Origin: Timema cristinae | Taxonomy: Eukaryota; Arthropoda; Insecta; Phasmatodea; Timematidae | DNA length: 64,000 bases | Reading direction: 5' to 3' | Assembly (NCBI GenBank): GCA_039000515.1 | Contig: JBCFYV010000498.1 | Location: 1-64,000 of the forward strand | Shown: piece after piece, positions 11,640 to 23,380 of the stretch | Position numbering within the stretch: the stretch's first letter is position 1 | Layout of the letters: the number at the start of each line of letters is the position of its first letter | Position numbers and translations under genes: made by a program | The notes under the pieces: model-generated | Told to the model about the DNA's origin: nothing | The model's input: only the letters and a program-made list of their open reading frames with translations | Databases searched by the model: none

Positions 11640-12524
11640 TGTAACAAGATTAGTGTTTAACAGTGGGACCAGCGTTTCTCTCATTGTTTGCCCTGGCTGC
11701 GCTCCTTGTTCTCTCTGTCTTCCTCCTTGTCTAGCAGGTAGGCAGCGACCTTCTCGCTTGACTGAGGGATTATGGGAGGGGTGGGGATGCGGGGTGGGAA
11801 TGACGGAGACACGTCTGGGGGGGTCTGGATCCTTTTTATTTGGACTTTTAACTCTAGAAATGGAGGATTCCAGACCCTTAGCTGGCATCACCCCTATATA
11901 AACACGCTCAGCGATAGCCGTGGGTATTCAGTTCGTGGTTCTAGACTAATGAGTCCGGGAGTCCCCAGTGCGAGGGGTGTGTACCGGTGTGTACATTGTG
12001 TGGACCGGCGTGTCAAGTGTGTGAACCAGAGCGACCAGCGAGCCGGTCGGCGTATCTGTGGGTGGATCAGCGAGTCCGGCGTTTGTGTATAGCAGGTCAC
12101 CGCCGTGTATCGTGTGTGAGACAAGTGCCATTTGTTGTTATTATGAACTACTGTGTTAGTGAACATTATTGTGACTGTTTTTAAATATTTGAATAGTTAT
12201 TAGGTGTTTTATAGTTGTTAATTTGTTTATTCAATTTTTTTACATCTCTGTGTGCTCTATTAGTTTAATTAAGTTACAGACTTGATTAAGGCTCTTTTTT
12301 ATTTTACTCAATTACTTGTTTAGTTATAATTAATTTAGATATACAGTTAATAAGTGTGTGTATGTAAGTGTTAATTTTAATAATCAAAACCTTGAATATT
12401 CCGTGTACATTTTCATTCGTGTTTGGTCGGCAGCATACCCAATATCTCTAAAGGAACTCGTGGTTCACACGTTCACGTGTGAACGGCCTATGACCCTCCC
12501 AGGTCACGTGCGCCCCACGTTACA
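11640..12524 (+). repeat. 3' LTR
   Basis: 885 bp, TGTAACAAG..GTTACA, colinear with the 5' LTR and followed by the ATGG target duplication at 12525-12528. Confidence 0.95.
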
Positions 12525-12528
12525 ATGG

Positions 12529-14343
12529 TTTTATTGATGGTTCGACCTGTTTGAAGGGGCGACAAACCAGGGGCGGAGGTTTATGATTTACACAACATCT
12601 GCACCTAAAACTTGGGGAGTTTGAGAACCAACCACCGGAAGCAAATAAAATTTCAAACTATATATACAACTATTAGGTATTTTGGATAGTAATTGTGGAC
12701 TTGGGCTTAGTATTTTTTAAACTAGTCACTAACAATAAAAAATTTAAAAGTAAGCCTATCTTTGGCTCAAAGAAAATTGTTTTAAACATCCTTTAAAAAA
12801 AATTTAATAAACTTTTATCTTCGTACCTACTTTAACTTCATTCCAAACCACCCGATAGATTTCATCAGCGTACGGTTTTTGACAAACACCTTTTTATTCA
12901 ACCTGTAGTTTTCTTCTGATAAACAAATAAAGATAAGAACGGCAAGAAAAATGACGATATAATAGTTTAGTATTATTAGTATTGGATTATATTATTAGTA
13001 TTGAATTATACTGTGTGAAAAGACTTACCTCCTATGATTGAACGAACACCGATTATTCAACCTACACATGCATAATATCAAAGGGAACTATTTCTACGCT
13101 GCCATTGATGCTACAAAATAGTTACTTTTAGTATTTTTATGCAATTCATTAAAAAATAAAGTTACTTATTGGCAATTCTTTACCTATATTTAATTTAAAA
13201 GTGATTATGGATACATTTCATATTAATGATTACTAAAGCAAAAATGCACTGTACAGGTAATGAATATTTTCTTCTACCCGGGCTACGCTCTACCCCTGCA
13301 CGATCAGGCCACTGCGACAAACCACACATCCAAAACAGTTGAACATGATATAGAATATTAATAGCATTCAACTAGTTCTATATAGCACACATTTGTTGGT
13401 TTCACAACTAGTTTAAAACAGTAGAGCATTGCTGCGTCATTTCAAAATAAATTTTAAACAGTGTAGGCTTATATTGGATTTTCACAAAGTTTTATTTAAA
13501 CTCAAAGAACACGACTTCGATGATGAAGATCGAAATTTAAAGTTTTAATTTTAATCAATAACCATATAAATAATTTGTTTTATTTTAGATAACCGTTCTT
13601 AAGGAGGTAAGCAAACTTTCACACAATTAATTGTAGGTACATGACTAGCAAAGTTTTGAAGATGGAGATAATATTTTAGTCACGGATATAGCCATATAAA
13701 GTTAAATTGATACCTGGACACTGGAATCGATATCGAGAACCTTAACTTAGCGTGCAAATTCTTTTCCAATGAACTATACAGCAATCGTCCCGTGCCCAGG
13801 GTCATTCAGCCATGAGTTAAGAACTACCATGAGCAAGGGATGATTCATGGATAACTCAGTAGTAGAGAAATTACGCGCTAAGTCAAGGGTAAGGGTTCGA
13901 TTCTCGTGTCCAGGTTTCATTTATCAATTTGCGATCATAATAGTTCTTAATTTGTTACAGTTAATTCGAAATACCTCCAATAATTGTCTTGTACATTTTG
14001 AAAATATATATTTTAGCTATTTGGCAATTAAATTAAATATATTAATGTTTGTATTATTGTTATATTTTTTGTACTTAAATAATGTAAATAATATATGCAA
14101 CAGTATTACAAAAAAAACTTAAATTATTTTTTCAACGATAAATATAGTTATAATTTGTTTACAATAATAATAATTTGCAATTATATACCTATAAAAATAA
14201 GGCATGTTATATTATAACAATAAATTTATAGGTATAAAATTAATTATTCTTTTCTAGGATTGAAAATCATTAGGTACTACAGAAAAAATCCCAACGTGGG
14301 TTATAACCATATTTGTTTAAATCGTTGTATATATAGTACTTAC
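12529..14343. other. No gene seen: probable intron of the GalNAc-transferase gene
   Basis: AT-rich, with no recognisable coding exon on either strand. Because the exon at 14344-14729 is minus-strand and ends in a splice donor, this DNA should be its first downstream intron. One tRNA-like segment is listed separately. Confidence 0.55.
13843..13920 (+). repeat. tRNA-like segment, degenerate SINE head or tRNA pseudogene
   Basis: An A-box-like ATAACTCAGTAGTAGAG and a B-box GGGTTCGATTCTCG lie about 30 nt apart, as in a tRNA gene. The acceptor arms do not pair cleanly, so a functional tRNA is unlikely. No tail shared with the SINE families elsewhere in the window was seen. Confidence 0.35.
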
Positions 14344-14729
14344 AGTGGGTCACGAGGGTCTGGTGTTTCTCGTTTCAAAGAAATCTTTTCACTTAGAATA
14401 ACGTTGAAAGCGTCCCTCTTCATCACGTTGTATGCCGATATAGCTTCGCCTGCTTCCAAAAACGCAGGTTTTCCATTTTCTCCTAATCCAATAACAATGT
14501 TGTCTTCAGCTCTTTCAATTATTACCTCATATTTATTTTTCGAATAAGGTATTTTTCGCGGATTATTTAATGCAAATAAATATTTTTCAATGCCTATGTT
14601 GTCTATATCAGAGTTTTTATATAATGTCGTGAAAAGCAGAGCCATAATAATAAATGACGAAAAAGTTAGGAATTCGAATGAAAGTTTTCTTAGAGTGGGC
14701 GTAATTTTACTTGATATTGCTTGTGACAT
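14344..14729 (-). CDS. First coding exon, polypeptide N-acetylgalactosaminyltransferase-like
   Basis: ATG at 14729 opens a 128-codon exon. Residues about 18-37 (LTFSSFIIMALLFTTLY) form one membrane anchor, giving the type II Golgi topology of ppGalNAc-transferases. The stem ends with GLGENGKPAFL and LSEKISLKRETPDPRDPL. This resembles the conserved GxGExGxPV ... SDxISLxRSLPDxR segment just before the catalytic domain. The exon ends CCACT|GTAAGT, a strong donor in phase 2. The catalytic exons must lie at lower coordinates and are not in the window. If intact, the enzyme would start mucin-type O-glycosylation on Ser/Thr. The subfamily is not resolved. Confidence 0.7.
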
Positions 14730-16429
14730 GCTTTTACTTAACTACAAATCTTATTTGACAAGCAAACAGAAATAATGATATCAGAAATAAAACTGTCAAT
14801 ATTAGCTTATCTTATGTCATAGAATGTAGTCTTTAGCATAACCTTAAAGAGAGTAAAGTTTGTTGTAAAATTTGTTCTAAGTTGTTAATATTAATATATA
14901 CGGTGGGAAATATAGCAAATCAGTTCGTTCTACTAGTGCTTTTAGAAAACGAATGTTCTATAAAACATAATTATAAAAGTAAATAATTATATAAAACATT
15001 ATTTTTCCAATCATAAATATTGATAGGACGTGATAGTGGTTACATCCTGTAAAAATAAAATAATTTTAAGTTCATCTGACAATTATATCAGTTTGTAAAT
15101 GTCAATATTTTTTATTAATTTAGTTCATTAAAGTGTAATAAATAACATTCCTTGCAATTTATTTACGAAACCTAACAAAATATATACGTATTCTTACTTT
15201 TTATATTCACTCACTTATGTTAGCTGTATTAACCCACACAAAGCTTGCCAGTTCACATATAACGTGAAACAATGAACAGTTGAATGTTTCATTTATTCCA
15301 GAACTACTTGTAGTCAGAACGCTAAGACTGCGATGTGCATTGATTTGCTGGTTAGTTCAAAACAATGTATCATTAAATAGTAATGTGAGACGTGGTTTTA
15401 CTACTTCTTTAGATTACATTTTATTAATGTCACGTTAGTACTAATCTGGCCAAGAGAGTGAGCCTCTGAACTGAAAATTAACTAATGGCTAGAAGATATA
15501 AATATTTGGAAAATTGGGGTGGCTCTAACTTATATTTTAGCCTTGTTTCTACTATAAATTACAAGGACAAATCCATTGTACCTATGTGCCCATTATTATG
15601 TGGGAGCTATTAGCATATTTTGACATTTGGCTTACTTAATGAATTTCAAAACATTTTAGTACACACGTGGACCCTAACGAGCAGGACCGCCCTTAGCAGA
15701 CGTGGGACCCTAGGCAAACTTATTTTGCGGGACCCCTAGTTGTCTGCTTTAACCCCGCCCCAAAATAAATAAATATAAAAAAGAAGTGTTTAATATTATA
15801 ACAGAATATAGTATGCACCTTTTTACCAGTTTTCAGCCGTATAAGGTAAATGCCTTAATTAAAGGATAAATACATGTAATTAATTAATAATGCTACAAGC
15901 CGTATCTTTAAACCTTTGATTCAAATTTCTTCCTTAACAAACATAATATGTATAAAGGTTCAGAGAACAATTATGCCACGTTTGAATTAAATTAGTTAAT
16001 GCATTCAAGTTTTATTGTGAGACATAGCCACCACAGACAGACAAACAAGTTTGTGGGGTTAAAACGAAGATCTCCCTTCACTCGTTCAATAAATTAAACC
16101 ACATGATTATGTTTTTACACTCTGTCAATATTTGATAGATCGTCTATACAGGGAGCCTACTATACGACCTCACAACAAATATTTTCCACCCCAAATTGTT
16201 TTTTCGCCTCTGCCACTTAAGGGGAATCGATCAATATAAAAAATGGTAATTCACTCAACTGGCTTAAATTTTTGAAAAATGTTGGAAGTAGGTCTATAAT
16301 CCTCCCCAATACTCTTTTCCAGCCTGATATAAGCCCATGCGACGGATCAGACCAGTTAGTTGAGTAAATACGGTCAAAGGTAGAGTTCAATGATGCTTTC
16401 CTTTCTCTTCCATCATAGTTTCGTTGTCA
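14730..16429. other. No gene seen: 5' flank or UTR of the GalNAc-transferase exon
   Basis: No further exon is evident. A short GC-richer patch lies at 15680-15760. Promoter elements could not be fixed by eye. Confidence 0.5.
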
Positions 16430-17500
16430 TACGTAAGTAGTGGTTGAAATGACAGTTCTGGCTCACTTTCTCTCATAAGGTTAACATTGATCTACCTCCT
16501 TGAATGAGGTGGATCACCTTCTCCCATAAGAATAACATTGATCCTCCACATTTTGAAGTTGCGTCACTTTCTCCCACATTGTTTCTCTTAACTGGGAAGG
16601 TGTGTCACTTTCTCCCATAAGAATAGCATTGATCAGTGACAGATTAGGAAATATTATTTTGGGTGTTTAACATTTCTTTCGAGTTTTATCTTGCACCCTC
16701 CTTACTATTGAGGTGGGTTATTTTCTCCCATGCGAATTCTCAAAGTGAGTCGGTGGCGGATCGGGAAATATTATTTGGGGGGTTGACAATTCTCTCGAGT
16801 TTTATCACAGATCCTCCTCACTGAGGATTTTAGTCACTTTCTCTCACATTGTTGGTCTTCACCGGGAAGGTTGGTCACATTCTCCCATAAGAATAGCATT
16901 GATCAATGGTGGATCAGGAAATATTATTTTGGGAGGTTGACATTAATTCTATCAAGTTTTATCTTGGGCTCTCCTTACTATTGAGGTGGGTAACTTTCTT
17001 CCATACGGATAATATTAAGACTTCTCAAAGTGATTGAATGACTGATCGGGAAATATTCTTTTGGGGGTTAACAATTTTTTCAAGTTTTAGCATTGATTCT
17101 CCTCACTGCGAGGTTGGGTCACTTTCTCCAACATTGATCCATCCCATAGAGTCAGTGGGTCACTTTCTCTCATAAGAATAGCATTGATCAGTGGTGGATA
17201 GGGGAATATTATTTTGAGGGTTTTAGTTTTGATCCTCCTCACTGTGGAGTGGGTTCACTTTCTCCCACATTGATCCTTCACATTGAGCAGGTGGGTCATT
17301 TTTCTCATGAGAATAGTATTGATCAGTGGTGGATAGGGGAATATTATTTTGAGGGTTTTAGTTTTGATCCTCCTCGCTGTGGAGTGGGTTCACTTTCTCC
17401 CACATTGATCCTTCACATTGAGCAGGTGGGTCATTTTTCTCATGAGAATAGTATTGATCAGTGGCGGATCAGGAAAAAATATTTTGGGAGGAGAGGAGGC
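16430..17500 (+). repeat. Degenerate tandem array, ending in a 135-bp duplication
   Basis: The blocks CACTTTCTCCCATAAGAATA, GCATTGATCAGTGG and GGAAATATTATTTTGGG recur through about 1 kb with irregular spacing. The last part holds two almost identical 135-bp units starting at 17221 and 17356. An open frame at 17249-17530 is a by-product of the repeat, since its peptide repeats with the DNA. Confidence 0.8.
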
Positions 17501-18014
17501 GGAACGAGGAGGCAAAACAAGAGTTTATAAAATAGTTACACAATTAATTTGATGAAACTTTTATAAATCACTAATATTTTATTATAATATCACTACGTAT
17601 TGGGTGTTACTCGTTTATCCGATTATTAAAACGTTTCCCAGGAGGCACTGCGAGGAAGCGAGTAACGTCAGTTCCCACCTATAGCTAAGTTTGACTGAAT
17701 TATTTAATTTTAATAAAGCCTTCCTGTTTCATCTGATGAAATCAGGCTATGATATTCACAAGCACTCAAGCTTTTTACGTGATAAAATCTTTATTATAAA
17801 AGTTAATACACAAACTTCCTTTTCAATATCCCTACATACAAAACGTAAATGGTGATTTTTTATGTCTCCATTGGTGAACACATTTGTCTTATTTTTTAGT
17901 GACCGTATGCAAGAGTGTCACATCCATTATCTAAAATATAGCGTTTGTCATCTCCAAGGGAAAGTACAAGTTTATTCAAGGAGTTACTGTACAATTGATA
18001 TTTCTCACTTCTTA
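17501..18014. other. No gene seen: spacer
   Basis: AT-rich spacer 3' to the decayed polymerase. It may include that gene's lost 3' end, but no homology is recognised. Confidence 0.5.
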
Positions 18015-20937
18015 TCATAGACATATTGGCGTAGTGTAAGATCCCTGCTTTAAACATTTTTTATAATGGGCATGTTTAATTTTATTTTCGAGAGCTGTTT
18101 TTGACACACCTTTACTTACTTTTTCATCCTCAAGACTCTCCTTTTGAATGGAGTAAAGCTTCGGTCGAAGCCCCACAAACTCTCGAATAAACTCTCCGTT
18201 CATTTCAGCTTTCATTTTACCCAGAGTTTTTTTATTGCACTTGCTGTATAAAAAAAGTGTTTCTGGATAGTCTGAAGTGTCGAATCGGTTTATATTATCC
18301 AACATAACCATATACACATTTTCTGTTTTCAGTTCGTAGAAGAGGGAGTCTGTGTCTGTAAATAAGAGCTTTGCATTTTGTCTATATTTCCTTTTAACAT
18401 AATTATAATGAAAGTTATACATTATAACCTTGCTTATATCTAAGATTGCAAAGCCTGCATAGATAGGCTTATTCCAAAGTAGGCTTATTTTTCGCATGTA
18501 AACCACAACTAACTCTTCCGTGAAGATCGTATAAGCAATAAATGCTGTTGAAGCAATATGCTTTTTCAGGCTTTTTTCATTATTTAGTAATTGGACATTT
18601 ACACGATGTCTTTGATTCTCCATCGACTTCACGATACTGCATTGTTCATGAGTTTGAAAAAGTCCTTTTCAAATCAATTTACAGCATTTTTTCGTCGGGA
18701 TGTATTAAAATCAATATATGGCTTCAACCAAGCACTCTGAATGAAAGTTAGGACTCGGTGTATCTTTTGAAGCTTCATACCCAAGGAAATATTCAGTTTT
18801 AAATTACGGTAGTGTACCACATAATTTTGTTTACTGTTTAGGTTGGGCCTTGGCTTTTCTGTTTCCCGCCGGTGGGAGAGTTCAGCTTGGATCGCATATA
18901 CTTAGAGAATGGGAATAACATCTCAGGAGTAACAATGACTTTTACAGGAGCAAGTGGATAGTTAATCACTGTGCTTGTCATGAATTTCTTCCGGGTACTC
19001 TAGATCTACTTCTAATATATATCCCACAGGGCTATTATCAGCAACTGAATTTATATTGAGCTCTGCTCTTTCAGTCTTGTTTAAACACCTAGATTTACTC
19101 TGAGGAAGGCAATCAGACATGACAGCCCCATATAAATTATTTCAATCCCAGTATGTGATGTACTTCACCTCCTTTTCAGGGTTAAAATCAGGGTTGTTTG
19201 CTTCAGAATGTCTATTATAAATCATAGACACCCCACCACGTATCCCCTTTTCAATGAATAAATGCATCTCTATGTCAGTTAGTAGCTCCAAATCAACCTT
19301 GGTCATCTTTAAAAATGCCGCCCATGCTAGTCCAGAGCTTGTGCAAAAATGTAGACAGTCTAATTTATAGTACTCAAAACATAAAGAGCGAAAGTATTCG
19401 AAGACATCTGCTAAAAGTAGAACCTATACCCAAGACTGAATGAGATATACTTCTCCATATTGTTTGGAATATATGATATTCTTCTGTCTGTAAACTTCCC
19501 AATTTTCTGCATGATAATATGGGCGTCATATTTTTTTTAAATTGTGTAATATTACGGTTATTCTCTTGGTATATTGAATCTGAATATTGCACTTACTATG
19601 AGATGCACCCCGATAAGCTCTACTGAGATGACGGAGGTTACGGACGCGGTCTTGTCCCGACTCCTTCTCGCAGATATTACATAAGCTAGCCGAAATAAAT
19701 TCATTTTCTTGTTCAGGGGTGATGCGCATAGAGACAACATTTTTCTTCATCTCAATGATCATGGTTTCTTCTTCAACAAGTTTATGAATAAAAAAATAAC
19801 ATTTTCACCACTAGATTATTATTATTAGCACCGCGTCTTACTACCCGTTCGGGTTATACGCACTTACGCTAATGTGTAATGGTAGGGTGATTGTGAGATG
19901 AAATGAAGGACCTACAGTTTAACGTGGAATCCGAACCACGGTGGCGACCTGGCATTCCACACATTCACAAGATGTCTTGTCAGATGTGTAGGAAGGGTTT
20001 GGAAATCAGATAAATCTGTGACGGGACCGAGGATCGAACCCCGGCCGCCAGCACAGAAGTCTGACACCTTACCCCTAGACCACCAGGTCACCTTAACCAC
20101 TAGAGACAATAGGGGATTTCACACATTTACCTTCGGAATTGACTATTACATATGCAAATCCTGATGGGGTATGCTTCGTTATTTTTGTAGTTGATGAATG
20201 ATCGGAGTTAGGTGCACACCCTGATATTTTAATAATAAAACACTCAAAATCCTCATAGATCACATACGGAATTTTTAGCATAAATTTATATGTTGAAAAT
20301 TTCAATATTTTATCCTCTTCCTCGGACATCTGTATCTTATGAGCATCGAAATTAGCACACCGCTCACTATGCTAATCCCTAAAATTTTCCTTAGAAAATC
20401 TATACAAGCAATATTTGCAATAGTATGATTCACCATTGTGTCTGGTCAGTGAGCTTTGCAATCTGCTGAAGTTCTTAATTAGACAATAATGTCCCCATCC
20501 ACATTTGAAATAAACAATAAATCCACGTGATTTTCACGACTAAACTTAGTTATTCTTAAAGGGAATATTTCCCCTTGGTAGCCATACACATTAATAGATA
20601 CGTTATTTTGTTTTTCAAACTTAGCTATGTGCGGTATTTGCACATGATATTTAATACCATCCATATTTAGTTTACCTTCCAGTGATATATACTTATTCAC
20701 TCGGTTAGCGTTCTTGTTAGCTGGGTTTATGAATGCTAGCACAGACCAAAGAAAACATTTACTGTCAGCATTTCTTATATTAATTAGAGCATTCTTATTT
20801 CTCAACTCTTTTGGTAATGGAATATATCTGGAAGCAGCCAATAGAATATATTCAGCTAGTTTAAGCTCTAAGTATTTCACATGGTCCTCAGACCAACCAC
20901 TTCCCTTGTGGTGGAAAGAAGAAGCTGCTTCAATCAT
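18015..20937 (-). pseudogene. Decayed family-B DNA polymerase (DNA_pol_B_2 type), second lineage
   Basis: Order along the minus strand: an N-terminal region at 20937-20479 (SYIPLP-type motif, then a cysteine/aspartate segment ending CFLWSVLAFINP, and FEKQNNVSINVYGYQGEIFP); a zinc-finger stretch with CKYC near 20400; exonuclease motif I VIYEDFEC near 20260; a CN-containing RGASHSKCNI segment near 19600; palm motif C LLFTDTDSLFYEL near 18360; and the conserved NKKTLGKMKAEMNG..REFVGLRPKLYSI segment at about 18130-18240. Several frameshifts and gaps interrupt it, and a SINE is inserted at 19814-20096. It is clearly different from the polymerase at 49-54 kb. It belongs to the virus/transposon polymerase group common in invertebrate genomes. 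No partner gene is seen nearby. Confidence 0.85.
19814..20096 (-). mobile_element. SINE family A, full length, inserted in the polymerase relic
   Basis: On the minus strand: a tRNA-like head (A box TGGTCTAGGGGTAAGGTG, B box GGTTCGATCC), a body containing CCGTGGTTCGGATTCCACG, a 3' end GCGTATAACCCGAACGGGTA and a (TAA)n tail. ACCACTAGA flanks both sides (about 19807 and 20097), a target duplication of about 9 bp. Confidence 0.9.
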
Positions 20938-23380
20938 GTAAGTGAATGCACCCTCAATCTGCGAGTTTAAGGCTGTGCAAGAGTGATAATATTTTATTTT
21001 ATTTTCTTATTTTTATGGTTGTGAGCCTTTTTAATAGAATAAAAGTATTAAAATAAGTAATAATAGAGTAAAATTGTTATGTATTTTTTTAAATAGTTAT
21101 AATGCTTAATTTAAATTGATAATACTAATTCGTATCCAAGTATTAAGTCATACAAGCAAAAGCCTTAATTTTTTTTGTGGATGTACGGATAGTATAGCAC
21201 TATATGGTAGAGATATTTTAGGCACGGTCTGTACTATATTTTCCAGCATATTAATTTTTATTTAATAAATAATTAAATTGAATCGGTGGCAGATTTTCTC
21301 ATTCTTTTACAAATAAATTTCCATAATAAAACTACTTTGTATTTTGAAATTAAATTTAACTCTCCTTATTTAGCAATAAATACTGGTTCATTTGACGTTT
21401 TTCATACAATCGTTACTATCATATTTTAAAAACTGGATAGGAAATTGCCCGAAATTATGTGATTTTCACAGAAATAAATACAGCCAAACCGGGCCGTACC
21501 GTTGAGAACCAAACACAGGTAGCACAGCCCCCTAATTTGTACTTGTACATTAATTTTGGTATTTTTTAAACCATAAATAAAGCAATATATATTCTTCATA
21601 AAATTTCCCAACTATGGCCTTGATATTAATCAACTTTTATGTGAATTTTACAGTGTACAAAATGTCTAAGCCTCGTTCATTTCCAAGTAAAGTATGCAAA
21701 AGAAGAAAACGATCCATAGATTTAAAGAAGAGATGGAAAATCCAGAAAGAAGAATCATAATTCACCGGAAACAAATTTGAATCACTTAAAAGGTACCGTA
21801 ACTGCAGTTTGAAAATATTACAACTAATATTTGTATTTTGTTTTTGTTAAAGTATATTTAGGCGTATTTTATTGTTTTTTCTAAACAAAATCTGCGAATA
21901 TGCCAAAAATGTGTCAAATATAATTATGTTTATAAATAAATTGTAAAAAAAATGTACAGTCTTGTACATGAAATGTGGACGCGTTAAATTGGTTCCAAGC
22001 GGAAATGATGGCAAGTTTTTGTAATCGAGTGTGTTGGCTACTTAAAGTTTAAATGTATCAAGATATCCAAAAGAGAGATTTTATAAAATGTCCGTCCCTA
22101 TGTATGTCTGTCTGTCTATCCCTGACGATATATCTGAAACGGTCAGATGGATTTGGTTAAAATTTAATATTTTAAAGTTTTAGAATTTATTTGGAGCCTT
22201 TTATTAAATTTTTACTCTAAATCTATAATTAAGAGTAGTTTACTTAATGGGCCTTTTCTTATGCTTAGAAATATTCTTTAAAAACCTCTAATGATTTTGA
22301 TTAAATTAAATATTAGGGCAGTGTTTGCCAATACAAATAAAACACTTTGTTTGTTCTTTGAGCAAAAACGCCCCGAATGGTAGTTTATTTATTCTTTTTT
22401 TAATTCAAAATGTTTCGAAATCTGCTCTAGCAATTTTGATTAAAAGAAACATTGGGGCAGAGTTTGCCAATACAAATAACATACTACGTTTGATTTTGGG
22501 GCAATAAACGCTATGAATGGTAGTTTACTGATGACGGATTTTACAAAAAAAAAATTATTTCAAAAATGGCTCCACTCCAACAATTTGGTTTAGAATTAAT
22601 ATCTGAGGATTGTTTTTATCTAGCATAAATTTATTTCTCAATGGGGGAGGGGATGGTTCACCCCTCTCAAGTCCCCCCTGCCCCGTGCGTACCGCTCTGA
22701 GTAAAACATATTTTTCGATAGGACATGACTATGTGATGGGCAACATTACATTCGTTTGCCAAGTACCAATTATTTCCAAAAAATTATTGGGGTATTTAAT
22801 TTGCACTTCCTGAACACAAAGATTACATCAGCACACGACTTACAAATTAACTTAATACTATGACATACACCCAGTCCCTAGGCTGACAATTTAGTAAAGA
22901 TAAAAATCGACCCTGCCAAGAATAATAATTATTAGGGTTTAACGATGTGTTGATAACGGTAATCGGACCCGAAACCCATAACAAAGTAGGTTAGCACGCC
23001 ATCGACTGAGTTAAAGTTTCGGACGCTAAGTAGGGCCTACTCAACTGAAATGTTAAAAGGTATTTGTTTGGCCTATACGATTTATTATTGTTTAAAAATT
23101 CCACTATAATAATTTGTAGTAATGTTTTGAAACAGTTGTGTTTTTTAAAGAAAACCATATTTTATCTAATCAATTATAAAGTTGATAAAGTGAGGATAGA
23201 TAGTGAGTGACCAGCGTAAGAAAGCTAACTAAATTAATATAAGTGAATTATTTAATACCTTTTAGTGCATTTTGAAATAAAATATTTTTTAAAGTATTTT
23301 TTATGTATTTTACTATCTACTCTTTCAATTAATATTTTAAATCTTCTTTGCACCATTACTTCAATTCAAATTAACTCCCA
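20938..23380. other. No gene seen: AT-rich spacer with a 138-bp duplication
   Basis: At 22284-22530 a unit with GGCAGTGTTTGCCAATACAA and GAATGGTAGTTTA is present twice, about 138 bp apart. A 33-codon Lys/Arg-rich frame starts at ATG 21662 (+) but has no support beyond a fair start context. Simple TGTCTG repeats lie near 22105. Confidence 0.5.

Larger units (their letters stand above)
5674..12524 (+). mobile_element. Ty3/gypsy LTR retrotransposon, full length but inactive
   Basis: A 6.85-kb element with direct LTRs (884 and 885 bp), TG..CA ends and a 4-bp target duplication ATGG at 5670-5673 and 12525-12528. The internal order is gag, protease, RT, RNase H, integrase with a GPY/F-type C-terminus, which is the Ty3/gypsy order. 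No envelope gene is seen. Every coding module carries frameshifts or in-frame stops. The LTRs differ at many scattered positions, so the insertion is not recent. It lies upstream of the minus-strand GalNAc-transferase exon, so it may sit inside an intron of that gene. Confidence 0.95.

Noticed and set aside
13847..14122. 91-codon plus-strand frame
   Set aside because: Its start lies in a tRNA-like segment and the rest is low-complexity AT-rich DNA.
21662..21763. Short Lys/Arg-rich plus-strand frame with a fair start context
   Set aside because: Only 33 codons, no homology recognised, no promoter or splice support.
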